Below are positions 45,305 to 57,484 of a stretch of DNA of 64,000 nt, piece by piece. A model generated the notes under the pieces. That model worked only from the letters and a program-made list of their open reading frames with translations, made no database searches and had not been told where the DNA came from. Origin of the DNA: Pseudolysobacter antarcticus (GTDB taxonomy: Bacteria > Pseudomonadota > Gammaproteobacteria > Xanthomonadales > Rhodanobacteraceae). The stretch covers positions 4,464,001-4,528,000 of the forward strand of contig NZ_CP035704.1 of assembly GCF_004168365.1 (NCBI RefSeq), read 5' to 3'. Every line of letters begins with the position of its first letter. Positions within the stretch are counted from its first letter, which is position 1. The position numbers were made by a program, and so were the translations under genes.

Positions 45305-47404
45305 TCAAGGCTCGAACCCGTCGGTGAAAAGATGATCGGTCGGAATCACCATGCGGAAGACGCCCTCGGGGCCTGCGCCGAACACTACGCCATCAACTCC
45401 TCCTGCGATCGTTTCGACGGCTGGCACGGCCAGCGTTTGCACAGGCCGACTCAAGTCAGCCGGCAACCACTCCACGTCCGTAGCGCCGGACGCGATCATC
45501 CACACACCTTCATCAGGACTCAAAGCCACGAAGTGCAGACTGCTGCGGTAATAGTCGACCTGCGCAACTGTCGGTGCCGAAGCGATGATATGACCGTCAG
45601 CCGCGTCGAGCAGCGTCAGCGTCGATCCAGTCCACACCGCCACGTTCGGTCGACCAATCGTGGCCACGGCAATGGCCACGGGATCAATATTGTTCGGCGC
45701 ATAAGTTGCGCTCCACAATACCTGGAACGTCGCGCCGTCAATCATCTGCAGCACGCCGGCCATCTGCATATTCTCCTGATACGGGTGCATACGCACGATG
45801 TCAGGCACGCCGTCGCCGTTCATATCGGCGAAAGCGATCTGTCGCGAACCATAATCGAGGTAAATATCGGGGGTGCTGCTCCATAGCGTTGTGCCATCCC
45901 TGGTGTCGATCACCTGCAGGAAGGAACCATGGGTGTTACTGTCGAACGCGATGGATGCAATCAGCATTCGTTTGCAAGCGACGCCAGTACAGGTGGAGGG
46001 AGGAACAGCGAAAGAATCCCACGCATTGCCCGAACTGAATTTATCATTGTCGATCTCCCACAAGGGTTTGCCATCGGTCAATCGCTCCGCGGCGATTCGG
46101 CCCTCGTCCGCGGTGATCAACACTGAGTCTGTGGTGGCGGCGTACTGGCCGACAAATACGCGGCTATCCACCGGCGCGGGATCGGTACGCCGCAAGATTT
46201 CGTGTAATGTCTCCGGTTCACGCAACACGATGTCAAGATACGACTCGTTTTTCTCGCCGTCAAAGTAGGTGTCGCCTGTGACCAGTACGTCGAACCCAGG
46301 GCCGGTCATACCTGCCACTTGATATCCGCCTGTAGCAGTCTGCAGGTAGCGCGACGGGCCACCATTGGGTAGGAAGTGGAGGTTGTTACCGGCGGTCCAC
46401 AAAAGGTCTTGCTTGCCGTCTGCGTTGTAGTCGGTCGCCCAAAACGACGATATGGATTGCTGGATGGCGTTGACTGGCAGCGTCTCGGTGTAGAGGAGCG
46501 CGCCGCTGACGGGATTGAAGACACGCACGGCGTCGTACCAGACGCCCGCAAGCGCGGGTTTGCTGCCGGACCACTTAACCGGCGTGGCGCTGTAGAGCAG
46601 GAAATCCGCCGTGCTGCCAGCCCTGACGGTGCTCGTCGTGGACAGGTTCATTGATGACAATTGGACGGATATGTTGCTGAAGTAGATGTTGTCGAGCCCA
46701 TCGCCAGCCCAATCGTAGATTCCGAAGATTCCACGCGTCTGCGGCGACTGAACAGTCCTGACGAATTGACCGTTGTGAGCGTCGTACAGATCGAATTGAT
46801 CATTGCCGACATCCACGAGTTGCGTCGATTGCGACGATAGAAAATGCCCCACACGGCGCTCGCCGAACATGTGCGAGAACAACAAATTGCCGCCGGGGAA
46901 TGTACGAATCTCCCAGCCGTCCGCTGTGTTGATCAGGATTTCATTTACGTGTTCGGGCAACAACTCGAAGACGGTGCCACTGTTGACGGTGTTCACTGGC
47001 GGATTGAACGTGCCGATGCTGATCTGCTGCAGCGTGACCGGATCAAGCGCGATCAAGTTGTTATCGTTCGCCAGGATGAAGTTGCGGTCGGTCGCGGTGG
47101 GGTTGCGCACGACGCGGTCAAGAAAGGTGCCGAAATAACCCCAGTTCACAATGTCCATCTTGCCGCTGGTCGCGTTGGGAGATACACACACCCAAGCGTC
47201 TCCGTTGGCGCTGTAGTATCTTCGTTCGATGCCGAACATCGCGCCGCCGCAAAGGCTTTCGAAGTGCGTTGGCGGCACGAGGAACTCCAATTGCGATTCA
47301 CTGTATTTGGCAGTGATCTGGGGCACGGGCGCGGCCGAAATGCCGGCGGAGATAATCAGCAGGAGGGTAGGTAAAGCAGCACCGAGTTTCACAATTCTTC
47401 TCAT
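45305..47404 (-). CDS. Secreted FG-GAP/VCBS-like propeller protein with C-terminal GFE tail
   Basis: A 699-residue exported protein. The ATG at 47404 follows a longer TTG-initiated frame; it gives a signal peptide (KLGAALPTLLLIISAGISA). The body has repeats of calcium-binding type (DWAGDGLDNIYFSN, DYNADGKQDLLWTAG, DMNGDGVPDIVRM), as in FG-GAP/VCBS propellers, mixed with WD-like blades (DGTTLWSS, DGKPLWE). It ends in DHLFTDGFEP, the same kind of tail as the adhesin at 12809-14863. Function outside the cell is unknown. Confidence 0.78.
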   Translation of the reverse strand: MRRIVKLGAALPTLLLIISAGISAAPVPQITAKYSESQLEFLVPPTHFESLCGGAMFGIERRYYSANGDAWVCVSPNATSGKMDIVNWGYFGTFLDRVVRNPTATDRNFILANDNNLIALDPVTLQQISIGTFNPPVNTVNSGTVFELLPEHVNEILINTADGWEIRTFPGGNLLFSHMFGERRVGHFLSSQSTQLVDVGNDQFDLYDAHNGQFVRTVQSPQTRGIFGIYDWAGDGLDNIYFSNISVQLSSMNLSTTSTVRAGSTADFLLYSATPVKWSGSKPALAGVWYDAVRVFNPVSGALLYTETLPVNAIQQSISSFWATDYNADGKQDLLWTAGNNLHFLPNGGPSRYLQTATGGYQVAGMTGPGFDVLVTGDTYFDGEKNESYLDIVLREPETLHEILRRTDPAPVDSRVFVGQYAATTDSVLITADEGRIAAERLTDGKPLWEIDNDKFSSGNAWDSFAVPPSTCTGVACKRMLIASIAFDSNTHGSFLQVIDTRDGTTLWSSTPDIYLDYGSRQIAFADMNGDGVPDIVRMHPYQENMQMAGVLQMIDGATFQVLWSATYAPNNIDPVAIAVATIGRPNVAVWTGSTLTLLDAADGHIIASAPTVAQVDYYRSSLHFVALSPDEGVWMIASGATDVEWLPADLSRPVQTLAVPAVETIAGGVDGVVFGAGPEGVFRMVIPTDHLFTDGFEP

Positions 47405-47650
47405 CCCAAACTTTGGCAAACTTGATACACATTCTATCGTACGACGATACGCGTACGCACGAAGCGCGGGAAGCTAAAATAGACAGTCTGCTAAATCGGG
47501 CACTGAAGGCGCTAGCAGAGCCTTAAACGTAGTTCCATTGTGATTCGGGTAATTGCTCAGGAGACCTAGACTAGTTATTGATCGCCCACAGCGATGCAAA
47601 TGCAATGTAGCAGCATCAATACAACGTCATCGAGATAGTTCGCGCGAAAG

Positions 47651-48187
47651 TCATTGCGATGACAAATTTTCGCCGATGCGCTTCCAGTAGATCATCGTAC
47701 CGGTCAGTCCGCCATGCGGCTTCAACGCGTAGTCCGGGATCGTCCCGGCGTGGGTAAAACCCAGTCGCACATACAACGCCGATGCCCCTTCTTCGACCGC
47801 AGTATCGAGCACCAACAGCGTGCGCTGGTGTTGCACGGCGATGGTTTCGGCGGCGCGCATCAGCGCCGCTGCAGCACCGCGCTGACGATAGTCGATGCGT
47901 ATCATCAGCTTGGCAATCTCGGCGCGGTGCGGCTGGTTCGGCGGACAATCCAGCAGCAGCGTGACGGTGCCGATCAGAGTCGTGCCATCCCACGCACCGA
48001 GAACCATACGTTCGCCGCGCGCGGCGGCGGCCAGCGAAGTCTCCCAGAACTTTATCGCGACGGGCCGCGGCAGCGGATGCATGAAACTCACTGAACCGCC
48101 ATTTGCCACCACCTCGACCAGCAGCTCGCTCAGCGCCAGGCAGATTTCCTGCGACGCGTTTAATTTGGAAATCGAAATTTCGGGCAT
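47651..48187 (-). CDS. GNAT-family N-acetyltransferase
   Basis: A 178-residue cytoplasmic acetyltransferase. The acetyl-CoA site is RIDYRQRGAAAALMRAAE (R/Q-x-x-G-x-A type), preceded by the IAKLMI strand and followed by LLVLDTAVEEGASALYVRLGF, which carries the usual Tyr. The ATG at 48187 with GGAG nine bases ahead is preferred over an upstream TTG. The substrate cannot be told from the sequence. It is divergent from hemB. Confidence 0.85.
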   Translation of the reverse strand: MPEISISKLNASQEICLALSELLVEVVANGGSVSFMHPLPRPVAIKFWETSLAAAARGERMVLGAWDGTTLIGTVTLLLDCPPNQPHRAEIAKLMIRIDYRQRGAAAALMRAAETIAVQHQRTLLVLDTAVEEGASALYVRLGFTHAGTIPDYALKPHGGLTGTMIYWKRIGENLSSQ

Positions 48188-48278
48188 CGCGAAAACTCCG
48201 TGCAATCGTGACGAGGTGTTCGCACAAATTGTAAACGCACGGAGCAGCGTTCAGTCACTCGCGCCGCACGCAAATTGA

Positions 48279-49361
<1,083 letters not shown>

Positions 49362-49407
49362 TCGCGATCTCACCGCATCGTTGCGCACCTCCACCAAGGA
49401 CATCGAC

Positions 49408-50247
49408 ATGACTTCACACTTTGCCGTTTTCGGCCATCCGATCGCGCATTCGCTGTCGCCGCGTATCCACGCCGCGTACGCGCGCGCCAACGATATCGAT
49501 CTGGAATATCGCGCGATTGATGCCGCGCCGGAGCACTTCAAAGATCAGCTTGCATCGTTCCATCGCGATGGCGGCGCGGGTGCAAATGTCACCTTGCCGC
49601 TGAAGCTGCAGGCCTATGGTTATTGCACCGAACTCAGCGCCGCTGCACAACGCGCCGGCACGGTAAACACCTTGCGCCGCAGCGCCGGCGGCTGGAGCGG
49701 ACACAACACCGACGGTGCCGGTTTGATCCGCGATCTGACCGAACGTCACTCGCTCGATTTGCGCGACCGCCGCACGTTATTGCTCGGTGCCGGCGGTGCG
49801 GCGCGCGGCGTGTTGTGGCCGTTGCTGGATTCCGGTTTGCGCGAACTGGTGATCTGCAATCGCACGGCGGAAACGGCGGATCGCCTGGCCGATAGCGTCG
49901 GCGATCCCGCACGAGTACACACCCGTTATTGGGACGATCTCGCGCAACAAGGCAGCTTCGATCTGATCATCAACGCCACCTCCGCCGGTCATGGCGATGG
50001 CGCATTTTCATTGCCGTTTTCGCTGATCGGCGCACGCGCGACGTGCTACGACTTGTCGTACGGCAACGCTGCGCGCAGCTTCATCGCGTGGGCGCGTGCA
50101 GCGAACGCGGCGCAGGCGCTGGACGGCCTCGGCATGCTGGTCGAACAGGCAGCGGAATCGTTCGAGTTCTGGCACGGCGTGCGTCCCGAAACCGAAGCGG
50201 TGTATGCGCAATTGCGCGCGAGTTTTCTCAGCGACGCCGCCGATTGA
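49408..50247 (+). CDS. aroE: Shikimate dehydrogenase
   Basis: A 279-residue NADPH-dependent enzyme of aromatic amino acid synthesis that reduces 3-dehydroshikimate. The shikimate-binding SLSPRIH motif is at the N-terminus, the catalytic Lys in NVTLPLK, the catalytic Asp in HNTDGAG and the nucleotide site LGAGGAARGVL. The ATG at 49408 has AAGGA upstream; the open frame continues further back inside hemB but without sense. The stop overlaps the start of the next gene. Confidence 0.94.
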   Translation: MTSHFAVFGHPIAHSLSPRIHAAYARANDIDLEYRAIDAAPEHFKDQLASFHRDGGAGANVTLPLKLQAYGYCTELSAAAQRAGTVNTLRRSAGGWSGHNTDGAGLIRDLTERHSLDLRDRRTLLLGAGGAARGVLWPLLDSGLRELVICNRTAETADRLADSVGDPARVHTRYWDDLAQQGSFDLIINATSAGHGDGAFSLPFSLIGARATCYDLSYGNAARSFIAWARAANAAQALDGLGMLVEQAAESFEFWHGVRPETEAVYAQLRASFLSDAAD

Positions 50248-50525
50248 TGTCCAGCGAAACCCTCGCCTGTCGTATCGGCTGTGGCGCGTGCTGCATCGCG
50301 CCGTCGATCAGCTCGGCCATCCCGGGTATGCCGCACGGCAAACCCGCCGGCGTGCGCTGCGTGCAACTCAGCGCGGATAATCGTTGTTTGATTTTCGGTC
50401 GACCAGAGCGGCCGAAAGTTTGCAGTCGACTGAGTCCGGAGTTTGCGATGTGTGGAGAGTCATCCCAGCAGGCGATGCGGAACATTGCTGTGATGGAAAG
50501 TTTGACGTTACCAACCGCTGGCTGA
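50247..50525 (+). CDS. YkgJ-like cysteine-cluster protein
   Basis: A 92-residue protein with a metal-binding type Cys pattern, CRIGCGACC at the N-terminus, then CVQLSADNRC and VCSRLSPEFAMC. Such proteins are thought to bind zinc or an iron-sulfur centre; their role is unknown. The ATG overlaps the aroE stop (TGATG), indicating coupled translation. It is slightly short compared with many YkgJ proteins. Confidence 0.82.
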   Translation: MSSETLACRIGCGACCIAPSISSAIPGMPHGKPAGVRCVQLSADNRCLIFGRPERPKVCSRLSPEFAMCGESSQQAMRNIAVMESLTLPTAG

Positions 50526-50552
50526 TCGAAAATGCGTTGGCTAGTTCGCTAT

Positions 50553-51296
50553 CTACAGCTTCAGGCGGATGGATGTTGGAGAAAAAACCTCCACAACGAT
50601 GATTCCCAAAAGCTGTGCATTTGCCCTGAACCAGTCACGAAGATTTGTTCCGCCCATGATGCGTGGTGTGCCGTTTGCATTTGCTCTTCGATTGATCGTA
50701 CCTAATACCGGTTTCGGATCATCCCCCAGAAATAGTTCGATTTTTTCACCATCGGCACCAAAATTTCCCTGAGCTGCAACGCCTACGTTGAAGAAGCCGG
50801 ACTCGTAATACGTGGATTGCAGAGTGAAGGTAAATGTTGCGCTAATAGGCTGCACCGAATTCGGCTCGTGATCGATAGTCGCCGGAGCCATCACGGGAGT
50901 CTTTTCTGTCTTGCCGCCATTCCACTCAGGATTGATTTTCTTGATTAGGTCATCCTCCAGCGCAGCTGCAAGATTCAAGTGAAATTGACCATAGTGCATA
51001 AGCCCATTATCCGGCAGCGCGAAAATATCGATCGCTACACCAATGAGTAGCGATTCTCGTATTCGTCGATTGTTTTTGATATTCGTAGTTTGGGTAATAC
51101 CCGGATTCTTGTATCCGTACATTCTCATGGCAAGTGTGCGAATGGTCTTGCCAACATACTTGACCTGACCATCGCAGACGAAAGCGTAAAGAATATTTTT
51201 CTGTGTTGAATGGCGAGTCAGCTCGAATTTCAGCGCGTCATTTTCCAGCAACCAATGACCTGCGGGTTCAAAACCGATGTCTAGTAACCGATCCAT
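50553..51296 (-). CDS. GIY-YIG-type nuclease-domain protein with extra C-terminal domain
   Basis: A 247-residue protein. Residues about 25-125 read as a GIY-YIG domain: ILYAFVCDGQVKYVGKT (the second half, YVG, is intact; GIY is replaced by YAF), then the Arg in LAMRMYGYKNPG and a Glu/Asn-rich end LEDDLIKKINPEWNGGK. Residues 135-247 form another beta-rich domain of unknown type (FTFTLQSTYYESGFFNVG, IELFLGDD). The start is nine bases after the aldo/keto reductase stop. It is less GC-rich than its neighbours, suggesting transfer. Possible roles are DNA cleavage or defence; neither is shown. Confidence 0.65.
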   Translation of the reverse strand: MDRLLDIGFEPAGHWLLENDALKFELTRHSTQKNILYAFVCDGQVKYVGKTIRTLAMRMYGYKNPGITQTTNIKNNRRIRESLLIGVAIDIFALPDNGLMHYGQFHLNLAAALEDDLIKKINPEWNGGKTEKTPVMAPATIDHEPNSVQPISATFTFTLQSTYYESGFFNVGVAAQGNFGADGEKIELFLGDDPKPVLGTINRRANANGTPRIMGGTNLRDWFRANAQLLGIIVVEVFSPTSIRLKL

Positions 51297-51304
51297 GGCC
51301 CGTT

Positions 51305-52294
<990 letters not shown>

Positions 52295-52391
52295 AAACAA
52301 ACGCTCCAGAGTGATGTTGCGAAACCGACGCCGGGCAGAACAGTCATATCATGCCGGCCGCGTCATTTCGATAAAGACGAATGTGCGACAG

Positions 52392-52925
52392 TCAGCCTGC
52401 CGCCAGATATTCGTCTTTCAGTCGCACGTAATGTGCTGCCGAATAATGCAACTGTTCAAGTTCGCGTTCTGTCAATTTTCTGGCGAAACGCGCCGGATTG
52501 CCGAGCCACAACTCGCCCTCCCCGATGATCTTGCCGGGCGACACCACCGCGCCTGCGCCGATAAACGCATTTTTCTTCACCACCGCGCCGTCGAGCACGC
52601 GCGCGCCCATACCGATCAGGCACGCATCCTCGATCGTGCAACCGTGCAGGATCGCGCCGTGGCCGACGGTGACATCGGCACCGATCAACAACGGTTTCCC
52701 GCCCGGCGTGAACGGGCCATCGTGCGTGACATGCAGCACGCAGCCGTCCTGGATATTGCTGCGCGCGCCGATGCGGATAAAATTGACGTCGCCGCGCGCG
52801 GCCACACACGGCCAGATCGAAACATCATCATCGAGCTCGATATCGCCGACCAGCACCGCGCTGCTATCGATATAGACGTTCTTGCCAAGGCGCGGCAACT
52901 GGCCGCGATACGCACGTAAATTCAT
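52392..52925 (-). CDS. Gamma-class carbonic anhydrase homologue
   Basis: A 177-residue left-handed beta-helix protein of the YrdA/CaiE type. The metal-binding histidines are in HVTHDG and VGHGAILHG. Hexapeptide repeats run from residue 20 to 145. These proteins form trimers and bind zinc or iron; catalytic activity differs among members and is not shown here. It diverges from the aldehyde dehydrogenase gene. Confidence 0.87.
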   Translation of the reverse strand: MNLRAYRGQLPRLGKNVYIDSSAVLVGDIELDDDVSIWPCVAARGDVNFIRIGARSNIQDGCVLHVTHDGPFTPGGKPLLIGADVTVGHGAILHGCTIEDACLIGMGARVLDGAVVKKNAFIGAGAVVSPGKIIGEGELWLGNPARFARKLTERELEQLHYSAAHYVRLKDEYLAAG

Positions 52926-52990
52926 CGGAATCACCACACGGGGAAAGCCGGAATGTTAGCATCCGACCACGCACCCGCCGCGAGATAACC

Positions 52991-54409
52991 ATGAACGCAC
53001 AATTGCAAACTGCCGCGACCATCACCCCGGATCTTTCCAGCGTATTAAAACGCTTGCGCGAGGCGCAGCGACGGCAGGTGCCGGACTACGCACAACGCAT
53101 GGACGATCTCGCGCGCTTGCGCAGCGCATTCAAGGCGCGGCTCGAAGAATTTGCCACGGCGATGAGTGCGGATTTCGGCCAGCGTTCGCGCCACGAATCC
53201 TTGCTCAGCGATGGCATGACCGTGCTCAACGAGATAAGTCATCTGCGCTCGCACCTGCGCGGCTGGATGCGGCCAAAACGTGCGATGGCGGATATGAATT
53301 TCTGGCCGGCGACCACCGAGATTCGTTATCAGCCGCTCGGTGTGGTCGGCATTATTTCGCCGTGGAATTATCCGGTGAATCTCGCGCTGATGCCGCTCGC
53401 CGCGGCGATCGCGGCAGGCAATCACGTCATGCTGAAACCGTCCGAACATACACCGCGCACGGCCGAACTTTTACAGGTTTTACTCAGCGAAGTTTTTCCC
53501 GCGGATCGCGTTGCGACCATCCTCGGCGGTGCCGATGTCGCTGCCGATTTTTCGGCGTTACCGCTCGATCATTTGTTCTTCACCGGCTCGACCCAGGTCG
53601 GGCGCATGGTGATGGCCGCGGCGGCGCCGAACCTGACCCCGATCACGCTCGAACTCGGCGGCAAATCGCCCGCGATCATCGCGCCGGATTATCCGGTGAA
53701 AACCGCGGTGGAACGCATCGCCAGCGGCAAGTTTCTCAACGCCGGACAGACCTGCATCGCGCCGGATTATGTGCTGCTGTCACGCGCGATGATTCCGGAT
53801 TTCGTCGAGGCGATGCGCGTGACGATTGCGGCGCGTTATCCCGACCTCGGCACCAGCCCCGACTACACCAGCATCGTCAACGATCGGCAATATCAACGCC
53901 TCGTCGGGTATCTCGATGAAGCGCGCGCAGCCGGCGCCGACGTGATCCAGTTCGGCACAGGCGATGCGGCGCGGCGCATCCTGCCGCCGACGCTGGTATT
54001 GAATGCGGGCGAAAATCTCAAGCTCATGCACGACGAATTGTTCGGCCCGATCCTGCCGTTGATCGCGACGGATTCGGTCGATGCCGCGGTCGATTACATC
54101 AACGATCGGCCACGCCCGCTCGCGCTATATCACTTCGATCACGACAAGCAGCGCACCGAGAGCGTGCTCAATCGTACCGTCGCTGGCGGCGTGGCGGTCA
54201 ACGACACCGTGTTCCAGATCGCACAGAGCAAGCTGCCGTTCGGCGGCGTCGGCCCGTCCGGCATGGGCCACTATCACGGCCGTGACAGTTTCCTGACTTT
54301 CAGCAAGCAGAAACCGGTGTTGTATCAGGCGCGTTTCAGCACGCTCTCGCTACTGCGTCCGCCGTATGCGAAGGCGGCAGATTTTCTGCTGAAACTTCTG
54401 ATCCGTTGA
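52991..54409 (+). CDS. calB: Coniferyl aldehyde dehydrogenase-like enzyme
   Basis: A 472-residue aldehyde dehydrogenase. NAD-binding motifs IISPWNYPVN and FFTGSTQVG are present, with the general-base Glu in TLELGGKSPAII and the nucleophile Cys in NAGQTCIAPDY. The N-terminal block and RPKRAMADMNFWPATTEIRY are like CalB enzymes, which oxidise coniferyl and related aldehydes. A hydrophobic C-terminal tail may attach it to the membrane. A strong hairpin with T-run follows at 54463. Confidence 0.85.
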   Translation: MNAQLQTAATITPDLSSVLKRLREAQRRQVPDYAQRMDDLARLRSAFKARLEEFATAMSADFGQRSRHESLLSDGMTVLNEISHLRSHLRGWMRPKRAMADMNFWPATTEIRYQPLGVVGIISPWNYPVNLALMPLAAAIAAGNHVMLKPSEHTPRTAELLQVLLSEVFPADRVATILGGADVAADFSALPLDHLFFTGSTQVGRMVMAAAAPNLTPITLELGGKSPAIIAPDYPVKTAVERIASGKFLNAGQTCIAPDYVLLSRAMIPDFVEAMRVTIAARYPDLGTSPDYTSIVNDRQYQRLVGYLDEARAAGADVIQFGTGDAARRILPPTLVLNAGENLKLMHDELFGPILPLIATDSVDAAVDYINDRPRPLALYHFDHDKQRTESVLNRTVAGGVAVNDTVFQIAQSKLPFGGVGPSGMGHYHGRDSFLTFSKQKPVLYQARFSTLSLLRPPYAKAADFLLKLLIR

Positions 54410-54462
54410 GCGCTGCGCCAGTCGGCTATCGAGGCACGAAAGCCTCGCGAAGAAATAAAGAA

Positions 54463-54531
54463 CCCGTCATTGACCAGCTTCGCTGTTGAAAAACGCTTCA
54501 GCGAAGGCTGGAATGACGGTGCTTTTTTCTG
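54463..54531 (+). terminator. Long inverted repeat with T-run after calB
   Basis: The arms (CCGTCATTGACCAGCTTCGCTG and near-complement CAGCGAAGGCTGGAATGACGG, split here for clarity as 22 and 21 bases with three mismatches or gaps) enclose a short loop and are followed by GCTTTTTTC. This fits a rho-independent terminator for calB on the plus strand; it may also serve the convergent DUF1456 gene. Confidence 0.75.
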
Positions 54532-54545
54532 AGTCCCTGAATTGT

Positions 54546-55013
54546 TCAGCCGCGCACGCGCAAGGTCAAACCCTTAAGAAAATTTCGTAGCAGCTGATCG
54601 CCGCAATCGCGATAGTTGCGATGCCCGACCTGGCGGAACAAGGCATTCAGTTCCGGCTTGGAAACGGGAAACCCAGCTGCCAACAAAATCGCGTGCATGT
54701 CAGCATCTTTCAGCTCGAACGCGACGCGTAATTTTTTCAGCACGACGTTGTTGCTCATACGCGCCTCGGCCGGGCGCGCCGGCAGACTTTCGTCTTTGCC
54801 GCGCTTGAAAAACACCAGGCCATCGAGAAAATTCGCTAGCGTCTTGTCATTGCAATCGCGATAACCTTCGAGGTCTTCGCGCTGCAGAAATGCCGTGACA
54901 TCGGCTTTCTCGATCGTACTTTCCGGCTGCGCGAGCTGGATGATCTCGACGATCTTCGCATCGCTGAAATCCAGCATGTAGCGCACGCTGCGCAACACAT
55001 CGTTATTGATCAC
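54546..55013 (-). CDS. DUF1456 family protein (YehS-like)
   Basis: A 155-residue protein of two similar halves, each with the sequence type NNDVLRSVRYMLDFSDAKI / NNVVLKKLRVAFELKDADM and each ending with YRDCxDxxLxNFLxGL. This internal duplication defines the DUF1456 family. The GTG start at 55013 has GGA nine bases before; a longer frame has no family resemblance. Function is unknown. It follows tex by 28 bp on the same strand. Confidence 0.88.
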   Translation of the reverse strand: MINNDVLRSVRYMLDFSDAKIVEIIQLAQPESTIEKADVTAFLQREDLEGYRDCNDKTLANFLDGLVFFKRGKDESLPARPAEARMSNNVVLKKLRVAFELKDADMHAILLAAGFPVSKPELNALFRQVGHRNYRDCGDQLLRNFLKGLTLRVRG

Positions 55014-55041
55014 TTTGCATCCTTCATTAGTTGCGCTTGCA

Positions 55042-57414
55042 TTAGTTACGCTTGGCTTTGGCGAACGCATCGGCGAACGCATTGCTGCCCGGCGCGGCGG
55101 CAGGTTTCTGCGGCGCGCGCGAGCTGGAAATATCACGCGGCGCCGAACGTCCTCCGCGCTCCTCACGCCGCGGGCTGGCAGTAACACCCGGCGCGCGCGC
55201 TTCGGGAATCGGATCGTCCATGCGCATGCTCAAGGCGATGCGTTTGCGCGGCAGATCGACTTCGAGCACCTTGACCTTGACCACGTCGCCGGCCTTGACC
55301 ACTTCACGCGGATCCTTGACGAATTTATTCGACAGCGCCGAGACATGCACGAGGCCATCCTGATGCACGCCGAGATCGATGAACGCGCCGAATGCGGCGA
55401 CGTTGCTGACCACGCCTTCGAGGATCATGCCGGGCTTGAGATCGCGGATATCTTCGACACCGTCGGCGAAGGTTGCGGTCTTGAATTCGGGACGCGGATC
55501 GCGGCCCGGTTTATCGAGTTCCTTGAGGATGTCGCGCACCGTCGGCAGGCCGAATTTTTCATCGGTGTAATCGGTCGCGTTCACGCTTTTGAGAAACGCG
55601 CTGTCGCCGATCACCTGCTTCACTTCGCGCCCGCAATTTTTCAGAATGCGTTGCACTAGTGGATACGCTTCGGGATGCACGCTCGATGCGTCGAGCGGAT
55701 TTTCACCGTCGGCGATGCGCAGGAATCCAGCGCATTGCTCGAACGCCTTGTCGCCGAGACGCGGCACTTTCAGCAAATCCTTGCGCGATTTGAACGCGCC
55801 GTGTTCGTCGCGAAACTTGACGATATTTTCGGCGACGCCGGGCGAGAGTCCCGCGACGCGCGCGAGCAACGCGCCCGATGCGGTGTTCGCATCCACGCCG
55901 ACCGCATTCACACAATCCTCGACGCGCGCATCGAGTGCGCGGGCGAGTTTCACCTGATTTACATCGTGCTGATATTGGCCGACACCGATCGACTTCGGAT
56001 CGATCTTCACGAGTTCGGCCAGCGGATCCTGCAAGCGTCGCGCAATCGACACCGCACCACGCAGGCTGACATCGAGTTCGGGAAATTCTTTCGCGGCAAG
56101 TTCGGATGCCGAATATACCGACGCACCGGCTTCGGAAACCACGATCTTGCTGAGCGTGAATTCCGGATGTTTTTTCATGAGCTCAGCGGCGAGTCGATCA
56201 GTTTCGCGCGAGGCGGTACCGTTGCCGATCGCGATCAGATTCACGCCGAACGCCTTGCATGCAGTCGCGAGTTGCGCGATCGATTCGTCCCATTGCTTGC
56301 GCGGTTCGTGCGGATAAATCGTGTGCGTGCCGAGCAGCTTTCCGGTGCCATCGACCACGGCCACTTTCACGCCGGTGCGAATGCCGGGATCGAGCCCCAT
56401 CACCACTTTCGGACCGGCCGGTGCGGCCAACATGAGGTCTTTCAGGTTATCGCCGAAAACGCGTATGGCTTCGTCTTCAGCGGCTTCGCGCACACGACCG
56501 AACAGATCGAGCGTGAGATGCAGATGCAGCTTGATTCGCCAGGTTTGGCGACAGGTTTCGAGCAGCCATACGTCCGCTGCACGCTGGCGATTGTCGATAG
56601 CAAAACGCGTCGCGACACGGCCTTCGCCATACGCATGGCCGGCGAGCACGGCCGGATCGGGCGCACCTTCCACTCGCGCCACGGAACTCGCGGCCAGCGG
56701 CTCGAGTTCGATATCGAGAAAACCTTCGTTGCGTGCGCGAAACAGCGCGAGCAGGCGATGCGACGGAATGCTCTTGATCGCCTCGGCATGATCGAAATAA
56801 TCGGCGAATTTGGCCCCTTCGTTTTCCTTGCCTTTGACCACATGCGCGCGGATCTGGCCGTTACCCCAGAGCCAGTCGCGCAGCTCGCCGAGCAGCGCCG
56901 GATCTTCGGAAAATTCTTCGAGCAAAATCGCGCGCGCGCCATCCAGCGCAGCCTTGCTATCGGCGATATTTTTCTCGGCGCTGATGAACTGTTGCGCGAA
57001 CGTTTCCGGTGTCAATGTCGGATCATCGCGCAAGCCGTGTGCGAGCGGTTCTAGCCCGGCTTCGCGCGCGATCTGCGCTTTGGTGCGGCGTTTCGGTTTG
57101 TACGGCAGATACAAATCTTCGAGTCGCGATTTGGTATCGGCGGCCTCGATCTCTCGCTTCAATTCGTCGCTGAGTTTGCCCTGTTCGCTGATGCTTTCGA
57201 GAATCGCTGCGCGGCGTTCTTCGAGCTCGCGCAGATAACGCAGGCGATCTTCGAGCAATCGCAGTTGCGTATCGTCGAGACCCTCGGTGGCTTCCTTGCG
57301 ATAGCGCGCGATGAACGGCACGGTCGCACCGCCATCCAGCAGATCGACGGCGGCTTGCACTTGATGCGGTTTGGCCGCGATTTCTACAGCGATTCGTTGT
57401 TCGATAGTCAGCAT
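55042..57414 (-). CDS. tex: Tex transcription accessory protein
   Basis: A 790-residue cytoplasmic nucleic-acid-binding protein. The N-terminal helix-turn-helix region has the conserved [16 protein letters not shown], followed by the YqgF-like domain ([16 protein letters not shown]), helix-hairpin-helix repeats ([18 protein letters not shown] and following KFRDEHG) and a C-terminal S1 RNA-binding domain ([17 protein letters not shown]). A basic, Ala/Pro-rich tail closes the protein. Tex proteins modulate transcription and are often important in stress or virulence. The length is normal. Confidence 0.95.
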   Translation of the reverse strand: MLTIEQRIAVEIAAKPHQVQAAVDLLDGGATVPFIARYRKEATEGLDDTQLRLLEDRLRYLRELEERRAAILESISEQGKLSDELKREIEAADTKSRLEDLYLPYKPKRRTKAQIAREAGLEPLAHGLRDDPTLTPETFAQQFISAEKNIADSKAALDGARAILLEEFSEDPALLGELRDWLWGNGQIRAHVVKGKENEGAKFADYFDHAEAIKSIPSHRLLALFRARNEGFLDIELEPLAASSVARVEGAPDPAVLAGHAYGEGRVATRFAIDNRQRAADVWLLETCRQTWRIKLHLHLTLDLFGRVREAAEDEAIRVFGDNLKDLMLAAPAGPKVVMGLDPGIRTGVKVAVVDGTGKLLGTHTIYPHEPRKQWDESIAQLATACKAFGVNLIAIGNGTASRETDRLAAELMKKHPEFTLSKIVVSEAGASVYSASELAAKEFPELDVSLRGAVSIARRLQDPLAELVKIDPKSIGVGQYQHDVNQVKLARALDARVEDCVNAVGVDANTASGALLARVAGLSPGVAENIVKFRDEHGAFKSRKDLLKVPRLGDKAFEQCAGFLRIADGENPLDASSVHPEAYPLVQRILKNCGREVKQVIGDSAFLKSVNATDYTDEKFGLPTVRDILKELDKPGRDPRPEFKTATFADGVEDIRDLKPGMILEGVVSNVAAFGAFIDLGVHQDGLVHVSALSNKFVKDPREVVKAGDVVKVKVLEVDLPRKRIALSMRMDDPIPEARAPGVTASPRREERGGRSAPRDISSSRAPQKPAAAPGSNAFADAFAKAKRN

Positions 57415-57484
57415 GATTTTGGCGTGAGTGTGCTCAAGGTGTTGGAAAGTTGGGATGGCGGCGCGGTATCGCCCGCGTGCGAAT

